Below, in pieces: positions 25,553 to 34,591 of a stretch of 64,000 bases of DNA. The stretch is from DASXMT01 sp963781305 (GTDB lineage Bacteria; Actinomycetota; Acidimicrobiia; Acidimicrobiales; RAAP-2). How positions within the stretch are numbered: the first letter of the stretch is position 1; each line of letters starts with the position of its first letter. A program made the translations under genes and the position numbers. Below the pieces are notes generated by a model. It was not told the origin of the DNA and did no database searches. It saw nothing but the letters and a program-made list of their open reading frames with translations. The DNA is taken from contig CAWAFL010000011.1 of NCBI GenBank assembly GCA_963781305.1, positions 1,922,001-1,986,000 on the forward strand, given 5' to 3'.

Positions 25553-26341
25553 ATGGGACTGCTGACAGGAAAGCGAATCCTGGTGACCGGGGTACTGACC
25601 GACGCATCGTTGGCCTTTGCCGTGGCTCGCCTGGCGCAAGAAGAAGGGGCCGAGGTGGTCCTCAGCGGCGCCGGACGCGGCCTGTCGCTGACCCGTCGGA
25701 CGGCGCGCAAGCTCCGCGACCCGGTGGACGTCCTCGAGATCGATGTCGCCCAACCGGAGCAGCTGGCCGCGGCGGCGGCCGAGCTCGGCGCCAAGTGGGA
25801 CCGGCTGGACGGCCTGCTCCATGCCATCGCCTTTGCTCCGCCGGAATGCCTGGGCGGGGACATCTTCGAGGCCGACTGGGAACAGGTGCAAGTTGCCCTC
25901 CACGTCTCTGCCTACTCGCTGAAGGCATTGGCCGAGGCATTCCGGCCCCTGCTGGCCGCAGCCGGGGCCAACGGGGGCGTGGGGGCGTCGGTGGTCGGCC
26001 TCGATTTCGATGCCACCGTGGCCTGGCCCGCCTACGACTGGATGGGGGTGTCCAAGGCGGCCCTCGAGTCCCTGTCCCGCTACCTGGCCCGGGACCTTGG
26101 GCCCGACAAGGTCCGGGTGAACCTGGTGGCGGCGGGACCGGTCAAGACGATGGCGGCCAAGTCGATACCCGGTTTCAGCGCCTTCGAGGACACCTGGGCA
26201 TCACGGGCTCCGTTGGGCTGGGATCTGCTCGACACCGACGTGGTGGCCCGGGCCTGCATCGCCTTGTTCTCCGACCTCTTTCCCATGACCACCGGAGAGA
26301 TGGTGCATGTCGATGGGGGCGTGCACGCCACCGGCGCCTGA
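25553..26341 (+). CDS. fabI: Enoyl-[acyl-carrier-protein] reductase (NADH), FabI/InhA type
   Basis: This short-chain dehydrogenase completes each fatty-acid elongation cycle. The N-terminus MGLLTGKRILVTGVLTDASLAFAVA has the FabI-type GXXXDXSXA nucleotide loop, and the catalytic Y161-M164-K168 set is in YDWMGVSKAALE. Length is 262 residues, close to InhA (269). It ends with GEMVHVDGGVHATGA. Next on the same strand is the SnoaL-like gene. Confidence 0.94.
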   Translation: MGLLTGKRILVTGVLTDASLAFAVARLAQEEGAEVVLSGAGRGLSLTRRTARKLRDPVDVLEIDVAQPEQLAAAAAELGAKWDRLDGLLHAIAFAPPECLGGDIFEADWEQVQVALHVSAYSLKALAEAFRPLLAAAGANGGVGASVVGLDFDATVAWPAYDWMGVSKAALESLSRYLARDLGPDKVRVNLVAAGPVKTMAAKSIPGFSAFEDTWASRAPLGWDLLDTDVVARACIALFSDLFPMTTGEMVHVDGGVHATGA

Positions 26342-26403
26342 TCCAGACCCATCCGGCGCTCGTCGCACACCGCCACGTGCTCGCAACGACCCCAGGAGGT
26401 CCC

Positions 26404-26781
26404 GTGCCCACATCCGACGAGCTCCGAGCTCTCATCGCCCACTACGTGTCCACCCTCAACTCACGAGATCCCCATGCCATCGCCTCTCTGTTCACCGAGG
26501 ACGCCGTCCAGGCCGATCCGGCTTCGAACCCTCCGAACGTCGGGCGCGATGCCATCTCTGCCTTCTTCGCCGGCAGCATCGAGGCCAGCGAGGGATGGAC
26601 GTTCTCCGCCCCTTCGGTCCATACCTGCGGCGACCAGGTAGCCATCAACTTCCAGATCGTCGTGGCGAGCGGTGGCAGCACCATGACCATCGCCGGGATC
26701 GAGGTGTTCACCGTCAACGACGACGGCCTCATCGCGTCGGTCAACGCCTACTGGGACGAAGCGGATCTCGCTGTCTCCTAG
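26404..26781 (+). CDS. SnoaL-like / ketosteroid-isomerase fold protein
   Basis: A 125-residue NTF2-fold protein starting at a GTG after an AGGAGGT site. ELRALIAHYVSTLNSRDPHAIASLFTEDAVQADP is the typical SnoaL opening, and residues after 60 form the curved beta sheet with GIEVFTVNDDGLIASVNAYWDEADL. Such proteins may be isomerases, cyclases or only binding folds. Its 3-prime end overlaps the convergent Lon-N-domain gene by 41 bp. Function is not decided by context. Confidence 0.85.
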   Translation: MPTSDELRALIAHYVSTLNSRDPHAIASLFTEDAVQADPASNPPNVGRDAISAFFAGSIEASEGWTFSAPSVHTCGDQVAINFQIVVASGGSTMTIAGIEVFTVNDDGLIASVNAYWDEADLAVS

Positions 26782-27607
26782 GGCGAACCGAGTGGCGCCG
26801 AGGAGGAGCAGCCGGAAGGGATCTCAGTCGGGGCCCGTGTCCTCGGGGCCCGTCGTCCTCGGGGCCGTCGTCCTCGGGGCCGTCGTCCTCGGGGCCGTCG
26901 TCCTCGGGGCCGTCGTCGAGTCCGTCGCCGCTGAATCCGCCGGAGACGCCCTCGCCGAATCCGCCGGAGAGCAGGCTGGTCACATCGGCGGCCATGGCCT
27001 GGCACAGCTGGGTCAACGTCTCCATACGGAGCTTCGGCTCATCGGTCTCGAGCAGATGTTGACGGTCCATCAGGTTTAGCGGGGCCAAGGCACACAAGCG
27101 CCATGCCACCTCTTCCGCCTTGTCGCCGAGGTCGAGGTCGTGGGGTATGGCGGGAACGTCCCCCATCTCCGAGAGCAGCGACCGCAGGCGTCGCACCGCG
27201 GTCTCCGCTGAGGCCAGGACCTGACCGTCGGCGTGGTCCAATGGAGCATCGGCGATCTCCTCCACCATGGCCTGCGGGTAGGGATCGTCGGCCATCCACT
27301 CATGCACGCGCATGCGGCGGACGCCTCGGACCTCCAAGAACAGCCGATTGCCCGGCAGCTGAGACCCCCGGTCGATCCGAACCACGGTGCCTGTTTCGAC
27401 TCGCTCGTCGCCACCCCCTACCTCTGAGCCCCTGGTGATCATGACGACCCCGAATTGCCGATCCTGGCCGAGACAATCGGCGGTGAGCGCCAGGTACCGC
27501 GGCTCGAAAACTTGCAGCGGCAGTTGACCGCCGGGGAACAGGACGGTCGACAGCGGGAACATTCCCATGCGTTTCGTGACGGCTGGCACCATCACAGCCT
27601 GCCCCAT
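26741..27607 (-). CDS. LON peptidase substrate-binding domain protein (no protease domain)
   Basis: The first 200 residues match the Lon N-terminal domain: MFPLSTVLFPGGQLPLQVFEPRYLALTADCL and VVMITRGSEVGGG are typical. The AAA+ and protease domains of Lon are absent. The C-terminal part holds four or five copies of a five-residue DDGPE unit from a 15 bp repeat, then an Arg/Pro-rich tail. In-frame ATGs at 27568 and 27562 are also possible starts. The last 41 bp are shared with the convergent SnoaL gene. Role unknown. Confidence 0.86.
   Translation of the reverse strand: MGQAVMVPAVTKRMGMFPLSTVLFPGGQLPLQVFEPRYLALTADCLGQDRQFGVVMITRGSEVGGGDERVETGTVVRIDRGSQLPGNRLFLEVRGVRRMRVHEWMADDPYPQAMVEEIADAPLDHADGQVLASAETAVRRLRSLLSEMGDVPAIPHDLDLGDKAEEVAWRLCALAPLNLMDRQHLLETDEPKLRMETLTQLCQAMAADVTSLLSGGFGEGVSGGFSGDGLDDGPEDDGPEDDGPEDDGPEDDGPRGHGPRLRSLPAAPPRRHSVRPRRQRDPLRPSRR
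26837..26911. repeat. 15 bp x 5 tandem repeat in the Lon-N-domain gene
   Basis: Four identical units GTCGTCCTCGGGGCC run from 26852, with a degenerate copy before them at 26837. On the coding strand they write DDGPE repeats in the C-terminal tail. Confidence 0.95.
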
Positions 27608-27753
27608 CCCAATGGCTCGGGCCTACCCATCCGGGACGCGACATCCGACAGTTGGCACCTGGCACCGGACAGAGCGGACCAGGAGGGCCGCTCTGTCCGA
27701 GGGCTCGAGGTCCACGCGCCTCGTTTCCCCCGTCCGCTGAACGGTGACCGTGA

Positions 27754-28581
27754 TCAGCGTGTATCGGTCACGAAGTCGATCAGCGCCTCCACCGCCCCAA
27801 CCAGGGGAGGCTCCAGGTCGACGTAGGAGTCAACCGCGGCCAGGATCCGGCGCCACATGGTGATCGGGTCGGGAACGCCCAGGGCGTGACAGATGCCGCT
27901 CTTCCAATCCTCGCCCTTCGGGATGCTGGGCCAGGCGTCGATACCCACGACGGCGGGCTTGACTGCTTCCCACACATCGACGTACGGGGTACCCGTGATC
28001 AAGACGTTGTTATCGGCCATGGCGGCGGCCAGACGAGCCTCTTTGCTCCCCGGGACCAGGTGGTCCACCAAGACGCCGAGCCGACGGGCGGGGTCGGGCC
28101 TGAACTGGCGAACGACTCCGGGGAGATGGTCGATGCCATCCAGCCGTTCGACCACGATGCCCTCGATTCTGAGGTCGTCCCCCCACACCCGTTCCACCAA
28201 CTCGGCGTCATGGATCCCCTCGACCAGGATGCGACCGGCCCTCGCCACCCGGGCCGGTTGGCTGGGAACGGCCACCGATCCCGACGCAGTGACTCCGGCT
28301 GAAGCTGGCTTGGGCCCTCGGGGTCGGACCAAGGTCACGGCCCGACCATCGACGGAGAACGCACCCGGGGCCTCGCGGAACACCCTCTCGAGCCCTGTCT
28401 GACCCCTCAGCTCCACGCCGCCTGCTTCCAGTCGGACGACAGTCCCCCTGAAACCCGAGGCCCGGTGGGTGACCGCCAGTCCTTGCGGTGCTTCGACCTC
28501 TGGATAGATGGTGGCCAGCTTGGCCGGGCCGTCGATTGGTCCGGCCAGGATGCCTTTCATCGGGTCCCATCGGGCGCTCAT
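27754..28581 (-). CDS. DUF3097 family protein
   Basis: A 275-residue protein of an actinobacterial family of unknown function. The N-terminal half (to about 110) is a small beta-rich domain with ASGFRGTVVRLEAGGVELRG. The second half begins RILVEGIHDAELVERVWGDDLRIEGIVVERLDGIDHLP and continues GVLVDHLVPGSKE. The order of VEGxxDA and a later acidic strand is reminiscent of Toprim domains, but the second Asp of the DxD motif is missing, so this is only a suggestion. It lies between the Lon-N-domain gene and the terminator of the cobalamin arm. Confidence 0.85.
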   Translation of the reverse strand: MSARWDPMKGILAGPIDGPAKLATIYPEVEAPQGLAVTHRASGFRGTVVRLEAGGVELRGQTGLERVFREAPGAFSVDGRAVTLVRPRGPKPASAGVTASGSVAVPSQPARVARAGRILVEGIHDAELVERVWGDDLRIEGIVVERLDGIDHLPGVVRQFRPDPARRLGVLVDHLVPGSKEARLAAAMADNNVLITGTPYVDVWEAVKPAVVGIDAWPSIPKGEDWKSGICHALGVPDPITMWRRILAAVDSYVDLEPPLVGAVEALIDFVTDTR

Positions 28582-28676
28582 GGCGGGGAGGGTACACGGC
28601 CGGACCGAGCAAACTTTGGATGCTTGTGCTCTCGCAACGGGTCCTTCCCCGTTTCGCCCAAGCAGGGCGCAGATGC

Positions 28677-28716
28677 AAAAACGACGGAGGGCCGAAGCTC
28701 AGCTCCTCGGCCCTCC
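28677..28716 (-). terminator. Intrinsic terminator of the minus-strand cobalamin arm
   Basis: Arms 28686-28695 and 28707-28716 pair perfectly over 10 bp, and on the minus strand the hairpin is followed within four bases by TTTTT (28681-28677). It lies 78 bp downstream of the chlID stop. Confidence 0.8.
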
Positions 28717-28793
28717 ACCGGCTCGAAGCGAGGCGTGTGACGCGCCGGTCCGCCCCGAAGCTCAGAAAGAGCCAGCCGTGCGCCCTCCCGAGC

Positions 28794-30815
28794 TCAGAAC
28801 GCCGGCAGCGCACTACGGACGGCATCGGTGATGACCTCGGCTGAGAGATCGTCGACGGTGAGATACCGGGCCCCCATCGCCTCGGCCAACGGCCGCGCCA
28901 GACCCAACCGAACGCCGGCCGGGGAGCCGTCGGTCGAGCTGATCCCTTCGGCGTCGACCACCACGGCGCTCACACCCTGGCGACGGACTGCTTCTGCCGC
29001 CAACAAGGAGGCCTGGACCGGGTCGACACCTCCTTGAGCGGCGGTGGCTCGGCCATCGGATACCACGACCAAGAGCGGTCTATACGCTCCGTGGGTCGCG
29101 GCGCGAACGACGCCGAGCGCCATATCGATTCCCGAGGCCAGCGGCGTGCGACCACCGACGGGCAGGTCACTGAGCCGAGCCTGGGCCACCTCGGTGCTCC
29201 CCGTCGGCCGCAGTGCGATGTCAGCGGCATCGCCTCGGAAGGTGACGAGCGCTACTCGATCCCGACGCTGGTATGCATCCATCAGGAGAGCCAGCACCGC
29301 CCCTTTTGCCGCCGCCATCCGCCCATGGGCCCCCATCGAGCCGGAGGCGTCCACGGCGAGGACCACCAGGTTGGCAGCGCGTTCTTGCCGTACCGCCTCT
29401 CGCAGGTCCTCCTCCTCGATGGCCAGCGCCCCGCCTCCACGCTGGCGGGCGGCGGCTGCGGTCATCGTGGCCGTCACGGCAATGGATCCAAGCGGACGGC
29501 CGGGTTCAGGAACCCGATCCGACACCAACCTCCCGCGATCACCGAGCGTCACAGTGCGCCTACCCGACGCCTGGGCGACGGATGTCACCCCCGCTGAGGT
29601 CGCACCAGCCTCGATTCGACGAACGCGGCCGGGTGCAGCCCCCGGCTCGACCACCTGCTCCGGTCCGGACGCTTCGTCCTCAGGGCCCTCGTTCGATCCC
29701 GCACTGCCAGCATCATCGCCAGGTCGAAGTCCACCGGCGTCGCCAGCAGCACCGTCGCCAGCAGCACCGTTGCCAGGTCCTCCGGCGTCATCTCGTGAAC
29801 CAGCGTCATCCGATGAACCAGCACCGGCGTCGGCGACTCCGTCGGACTGACCGCTGCCGGTATCGCCGGACTCTCCCGCATCCTGGTCGGCGAAGGCATC
29901 ATCCAGCAGTCGGTCGAGCTCGTCGGCCGCCATGCCCGGCGCCTCGAACGGCGAACGCCGACGGCGATGACCGAGAGCCAGATCCGCCACCCGCCTGACC
30001 TCCGACTCCGATGCCTCCTCGGCACCCTCCCACCCGGCCAGCGCCGCTGCGGCGCGGCAGATGACCAGATCAGCCCGCAGCCCCTCAGCCCCTGCTTCAG
30101 CGCACAGGGTGGACACCCGCAGGATCAGATCGGGCGTCACACGCGCCGTGTGGGCCTGCTCCAACCGGTCCCGGAGGGCATCCTCGGCCTCTTGCCAGGT
30201 GGCCAGAAAGCCCTCGGGGTCGGCGTCGAAGGCCAGGCGTCGCTGGACGGCCTCGGCCCGCTCGCCCGGATCCGTGCTGGCGATCACGTCAACGGACAGG
30301 CCGAATCGATCGAGGAGCTGAGGACGGAGCTCGCCCTCCTCCGGGTTCATGGAGCCGACCAGGACGAACCGGCTGGGATGGCTGTGCGACACCCCCTCCC
30401 GCTCCACGCGGTTGACACCGCTGGCGGCCACGTCGAGCAGCACATCGACCAGGTGATCGGGAAGGAGATTGACCTCGTCCACGTAGAGGACCCCACCGTG
30501 GGCCGCCTGCAGCAGGCCTGCCGCGAACCGTCGCTCCCCGCCGGTCAGGGCGGCCCGGAGGTCGATGGAGCCCACCAGTCGGTCCTCGGACGCGCCCACC
30601 GGCAGCTCGACGAACGGTGCATCGCCAGGCAGCAGGGTGGCCAGCCCTCGGGCCAACGTCGTCTTGGCACTGCCCTTTTGCCCTCGGAGGAGGACGCCTC
30701 CAATGCCCGGGTCCACCGCGCACAACAGCAGCGCCATCCGAAGGCTCTCGTGGCCTACCACCGCGCTGAACGGGAAGGAGGGCCTGGACCCGTGTTCGCC
30801 TGACGAGCTGGTCAC
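28794..30815 (-). CDS. ChlI-ChlD fusion, cobaltochelatase AAA+/VWA subunit
   Basis: The 673-residue protein joins a ChlI-like AAA+ ATPase (Walker A GQKGSAKTT at about 45-53, Walker B GVLYVDEVNLL) to a ChlD-like C-terminal VWA domain with the MIDAS motif DASGSMGAHG. Between them is a long acidic, Gly/Asp/Ala-rich linker containing short tandem repeats. With CobN it should insert cobalt into the corrin ring, the actinobacterial replacement of CobST; a magnesium chelatase is less likely because its GTG overlaps the cobN stop (GTGA) and no chlorophyll gene is near. It is the last gene of the arm, before the terminator. Confidence 0.9.
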   Translation of the reverse strand: MTSSSGEHGSRPSFPFSAVVGHESLRMALLLCAVDPGIGGVLLRGQKGSAKTTLARGLATLLPGDAPFVELPVGASEDRLVGSIDLRAALTGGERRFAAGLLQAAHGGVLYVDEVNLLPDHLVDVLLDVAASGVNRVEREGVSHSHPSRFVLVGSMNPEEGELRPQLLDRFGLSVDVIASTDPGERAEAVQRRLAFDADPEGFLATWQEAEDALRDRLEQAHTARVTPDLILRVSTLCAEAGAEGLRADLVICRAAAALAGWEGAEEASESEVRRVADLALGHRRRRSPFEAPGMAADELDRLLDDAFADQDAGESGDTGSGQSDGVADAGAGSSDDAGSRDDAGGPGNGAAGDGAAGDAGGLRPGDDAGSAGSNEGPEDEASGPEQVVEPGAAPGRVRRIEAGATSAGVTSVAQASGRRTVTLGDRGRLVSDRVPEPGRPLGSIAVTATMTAAAARQRGGGALAIEEEDLREAVRQERAANLVVLAVDASGSMGAHGRMAAAKGAVLALLMDAYQRRDRVALVTFRGDAADIALRPTGSTEVAQARLSDLPVGGRTPLASGIDMALGVVRAATHGAYRPLLVVVSDGRATAAQGGVDPVQASLLAAEAVRRQGVSAVVVDAEGISSTDGSPAGVRLGLARPLAEAMGARYLTVDDLSAEVITDAVRSALPAF
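29739..29768. repeat. 15 bp x 2 tandem repeat in the chlID linker
   Basis: GTCGCCAGCAGCACC occurs at 29739 and 29754, with a partial third copy after it. It encodes part of the GAAGDGAAGDAGG linker between AAA+ and VWA domains. Confidence 0.85.
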
Positions 30816-33800
30816 CGAGACTCCTCCCAACCCTCGGCCTCGAGGACGGCAGCCCGGAGCGTGTTGCGGGCCTCGGTGGATGCATCCCACAGGCCGCGCT
30901 CATCGGCCTCCAACAGGCGCTCGGCGATCGACCGGAGCGCCCACGGGTTGGACTCCTCGAAGAACTTCCGCATGCCCGGGTCCCCAACGTAGGCCTCGGT
31001 CACCTTCTCGTACATCCAGTCCTCGACCACGCCGGCGGTTGCGTCGTAGCCGAAGAGATAGTCGACGGTGGCGGCCATCTCGAAGGCCCCTTTGTACCCG
31101 TGCCGCTGCATGGCCGAGAGCCATTTCGGGTTGACCACCCGGCTCCGGACGACGCGGGCCGCCTCTTCGGCCAGGGACCGCATACGGGGGCGGGCAGGAT
31201 CCGACGAGTCGCCGAACCAGGCCTTGGGCTGGACGCCGGTGAGGGCCCGAACCGCGGCCACCATGCCCCCGTGATCCTGGAGGTAGTCGTCCGAGTCGAA
31301 GATGTCGTGCTCGCGGTTGTCCTGGTTCTTGACCGCGATCTCCACCGCGGCCAGCCGACGGCGGAGCGCCTCGGGGGCAGCCGATCCCACGATGGGCCCC
31401 GAGGCGCCGGTCACGGCATCTCGATCGGCGGGGCTTCGGCTGTAGGCGTATCCGCCCCAGGCCAGGTAGACCTCGGCCAGGTCGTCGTCGGTCCGCCAGT
31501 TCCGGGACTCGAGCAAAGTCAGGATTCCCGATCCGTAGGCGCCCGGCTTCGGTCCGAACACCCTCGGATCCGCCGTCCCGGCGCGAGCGATGGGGTTCTG
31601 GTCCTCCGGCTCGTCGGCTGCCGCGGCCACGAGCGCGAAGGCATCATCCAAGAGTCCGAGCACGTGGGGGAAGGCATCGCGGAAGAAGCCCGAGATGCGC
31701 ACGGTGACATCGACACGGGGACGGCCCAGCTCGGCCAGGGGGATCAGCTCGATTCCCTCGACGCGGCCGGACTCGTCCGCCCACCGCGGTCGGACGCCGA
31801 TGAGGGCCAGGATCTCGGCCACGTCATCGCCGGCCGTGCGCATGGCGGCCGTCCCCCACACCACCAACCCGACCGTCGTAGGGTACCGACCCTCCTCTGA
31901 CACGTGCCGGTCGACCAAGCGATCAGCCAGCGCCGTCCCCACTTGCCAGGCCAGGGGCGAGGGGATGGCCTTGGGATCGACCGAGTAGAAGTTGCGACCG
32001 GTGGGCAGCACATGGGCCATCCCCCTCGACGGCGCCCCGCTCGGCCCCGGGGGGATGAACCGGCCGTCCAGTGCGGCCAGGACTGCGTCGATCTCGCCCG
32101 TGGTTGCGGCCAAGGCGGGGACCAACCCCTGACACACCCACCGCAGGACGGGCGAGGACCGGATCACGCCGGCGGGATCGTCGAGATGCGACACGGCGCC
32201 GAGCAGCCAACCGGCCCGTTGGCACGCCTCGACCCGTCGGCGGCACTCCTCTTCGACCCGATCGAACGAATGGGGGTCGTCCCCTTCACCGATCTGCTCG
32301 GCCACTTCGGACCGCAGCGATCCCACCCGGTTCTGGGAAAGGCGCGTGATGGCCAGCACCATCTCGACCAGCGGGCCCTCCACCGGTGCTGTCCCCAGCA
32401 CGTGCAGCCCCCCTCTGATCTGCGCGTCCTTCAGCTCGCACAGATAGCCGTCGACGTCGAAGAGCAGGTCGTCAAAAGCAGGATCGTCGAAGGAAGGGGC
32501 GCTGTTCTCGGAGCCCTGCGACCTGTCCGGGATGCCGGCGGGATCGGGGGTGCCGGTGGGGCTGTGCAAACCCAGATCTCGGTGGATCTCGGCGGCCACC
32601 ATGACCTCCCACACCTGACGACGAACCTCGGGGAGCTTGGACGGATCGAGCGTCGCCACCTGGGCGTGGGTGTCCAGGAGGGACTCGAGCTTGGCCAGGT
32701 CGTCATAGAGCTCTGCCCGGGTCAACGGGGGAACCAGATGGTCGACGATGACCGCGTGGGTGCGTCGCTTGGCCTGGGTGCCCTCACCGGGATCGTTCAC
32801 CACGAACGGATAGATGAACGGCAGGTCGCCCAGGGCCGCGTCGGGGAAGCAGGACGCCGACAGGCCCACCGACTTGCCCGGCAACCACTCCAGGGTGCCG
32901 TGCTTGCCCACGTGAACGACGGCGTCGGCGCCCCAGCCCTGGTCGAGCCAGCGGTAGAAGCCGAGGTAATGATGGGTGGGGGGCAGATCGGGCGAGTGGT
33001 ACACGGCGATCGGGTTCTCCCCGAAACCCCGCGGCGGCTGCACGGTCACCAGCACCCCACCGAGATCGATCCCGGTAAAGACCAGGTCGACATCGGACGT
33101 ACCGCGATCCGACGGTACAGGAGTACCCCGATCCGTCGGGACAGGAGTCCCGCGATCCGACGGAACAGGAGCTGCCCCGGACCCATCGGAAGCCGCCCGC
33201 TCGACGGAGGGCTCGACGTAGACGGTGCCGGGAGCCTCGCCCCACGCCTCGATGATGGTGGTCTGCAGGTCAGCTGGAAGGTCGGCGAACCAGGAACGGT
33301 ACGCATGCCCGGACCAGCGGCCCACGGCTCGCGCCGATTGGACCGGCGACAAGGTGTCCCGCTCGTAGGTCAGCGCGTCGGCCAGCTCCGCCATCAGGTC
33401 GTCGCCCGACTCGGGGATGCGGTCGACCCGGAAGCCGGCATCTCGCAGGGCGCGCAGGAGATCGATCACCGACGCCGGGGTGTCCAGGCCTACGGCGTTG
33501 CCCAGCCGGCTTCGCTTGGTCGGGTAGGCCGAGAGGACCAGGGCCACCCGCTTCTCCGCTGGTGGCGTCCGGCGGAGTCGAGCGAGACGCACGGCCAGTC
33601 CCGCCACCCGCGCCACGCGGTCGGGTCGGGTCCGATACGCAGTCACCGGAGAACCCAGGACGTCGTCGGCATCGACCGTCTCCTTGAACGAGAACGGCAC
33701 GCTCACGATCCGTCCATCGAACTCCGGAATGGCCACCGCCATGGCCACGTCCATGGGCGACAGCCCGGTCGAGGAGGATAGCCAGGTATTGGAGGGCACC

Positions 33801-34591
33801 GTGGCACAGATGGCCTGCACCACGGGAACGTCGAGCTCGGCCAGGGCGCCGGCATCCCAGCATTCGGCTTCCTCGTCGAGGCTCCCCGCCGCCAGCACGG
33901 TGGTGATGACGGCGTCGACCCCCTGGGCCGCCAACAGGTCCACCACCGGTGACCGCCCCGACCGGTCGCCACCGGTCGGGGCATCGGAGCGCAGGGAGTA
34001 GCCGTAGACGGGGAGGGCGTTGGCTCCCATCGCCCTGATGCCGTCGCAGAGCTCGTCCACGAAGCGCGTGTTCCCCGACACCACGTGAGCCCGGTAGAAG
34101 AACACGGCGACGGTCGGTACATCCGGTCCATGACTGGCTCCGGCCGTGGGCAGGATGCCGTAAGCCGGGATCTCGACTGGCGCATCGAAACCGAATCCCT
34201 CCATCAGCACGGTGTCGGCCACGAACCGGAGCATGTTGCTCAGGTTCTCGACACCCCCTTGCGTCAGGTAGCGGAACGCCTCGGTAACGGTGGCACTGGG
34301 CACCGTAGACAGGGCGGCGAGCTCGGCGTCCGGCACCGCCTCACCGCTGAAGGCCAGCAGCGGCACACCCCGGCGGAGGCAGTCGGCGCGCAGGTCGTCG
34401 AAGGGCGTCTCCCAGGACTGGCGACCCCCGAGCAGGCGGACGATGACCGCGGTCACGCCCTCCAGCTCGGGCGCACCGTCGAGGTGCATCGGATTGGCGG
34501 CTCGCAGGGCCGGGAACCCGGGCGGCAGCATCTCGGCCACGACGCGCAGCGAGAGGATCTCGGTATCGGCGTTGGTAAGGACGAGGATCAT
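30812..34591 (-). CDS. cobN: Cobaltochelatase subunit CobN
   Basis: The 1259-residue CobN is the large subunit that binds hydrogenobyrinate diamide and receives cobalt from the ATP-driven chelatase. The sequence starts MILVLTNADTEILSL and contains the family blocks AVFFYRAHVVSGNT, VHVGKHGTLEWLPGK, PFVVNDPGEGTQAKRRTHAVIVDHLVPP and NPKWLSAMQRHGYKGAFEMAATVDYLFGYDAT. The ATG overlaps the cobQ stop (ATGA), and the long open frame upstream lies inside cobQ. A 24 bp tandem repeat inserts three DRGT-type units near residue 480. It is coupled to chlID downstream. Confidence 0.95.
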   Translation of the reverse strand: MILVLTNADTEILSLRVVAEMLPPGFPALRAANPMHLDGAPELEGVTAVIVRLLGGRQSWETPFDDLRADCLRRGVPLLAFSGEAVPDAELAALSTVPSATVTEAFRYLTQGGVENLSNMLRFVADTVLMEGFGFDAPVEIPAYGILPTAGASHGPDVPTVAVFFYRAHVVSGNTRFVDELCDGIRAMGANALPVYGYSLRSDAPTGGDRSGRSPVVDLLAAQGVDAVITTVLAAGSLDEEAECWDAGALAELDVPVVQAICATVPSNTWLSSSTGLSPMDVAMAVAIPEFDGRIVSVPFSFKETVDADDVLGSPVTAYRTRPDRVARVAGLAVRLARLRRTPPAEKRVALVLSAYPTKRSRLGNAVGLDTPASVIDLLRALRDAGFRVDRIPESGDDLMAELADALTYERDTLSPVQSARAVGRWSGHAYRSWFADLPADLQTTIIEAWGEAPGTVYVEPSVERAASDGSGAAPVPSDRGTPVPTDRGTPVPSDRGTSDVDLVFTGIDLGGVLVTVQPPRGFGENPIAVYHSPDLPPTHHYLGFYRWLDQGWGADAVVHVGKHGTLEWLPGKSVGLSASCFPDAALGDLPFIYPFVVNDPGEGTQAKRRTHAVIVDHLVPPLTRAELYDDLAKLESLLDTHAQVATLDPSKLPEVRRQVWEVMVAAEIHRDLGLHSPTGTPDPAGIPDRSQGSENSAPSFDDPAFDDLLFDVDGYLCELKDAQIRGGLHVLGTAPVEGPLVEMVLAITRLSQNRVGSLRSEVAEQIGEGDDPHSFDRVEEECRRRVEACQRAGWLLGAVSHLDDPAGVIRSSPVLRWVCQGLVPALAATTGEIDAVLAALDGRFIPPGPSGAPSRGMAHVLPTGRNFYSVDPKAIPSPLAWQVGTALADRLVDRHVSEEGRYPTTVGLVVWGTAAMRTAGDDVAEILALIGVRPRWADESGRVEGIELIPLAELGRPRVDVTVRISGFFRDAFPHVLGLLDDAFALVAAAADEPEDQNPIARAGTADPRVFGPKPGAYGSGILTLLESRNWRTDDDLAEVYLAWGGYAYSRSPADRDAVTGASGPIVGSAAPEALRRRLAAVEIAVKNQDNREHDIFDSDDYLQDHGGMVAAVRALTGVQPKAWFGDSSDPARPRMRSLAEEAARVVRSRVVNPKWLSAMQRHGYKGAFEMAATVDYLFGYDATAGVVEDWMYEKVTEAYVGDPGMRKFFEESNPWALRSIAERLLEADERGLWDASTEARNTLRAAVLEAEGWEESR
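33101..33172. repeat. 24 bp x 3 tandem repeat inside cobN
   Basis: Units start at 33101, 33125 and 33149, each differing at a few bases. On the coding strand they give eight-residue units of the form VPSDRGTP between two conserved CobN blocks. Confidence 0.93.

Noticed and set aside
24856..26403. Long N-terminal extension of the SnoaL-like frame
   Set aside because: It runs against the F420 reductase and through fabI in the wrong frame; the real start is the GTG at 26404 with AGGAGGT.
29034..29998. Several long plus-strand frames opposite the chlID linker
   Set aside because: They arise from the low-complexity GC-rich linker; the AAA+ and VWA motifs fix the true strand.
28794..30815. Magnesium chelatase for chlorophyll synthesis
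   Set aside because: The ChlI/ChlD fusion is coupled to cobN in a B12-riboswitch arm, so cobalt chelation is the better reading.
31904..33781. 625-codon open frame on the plus strand opposite cobN
   Set aside because: It is the GC-rich complement of a certain CobN gene, and its translation shows no recognisable domain.
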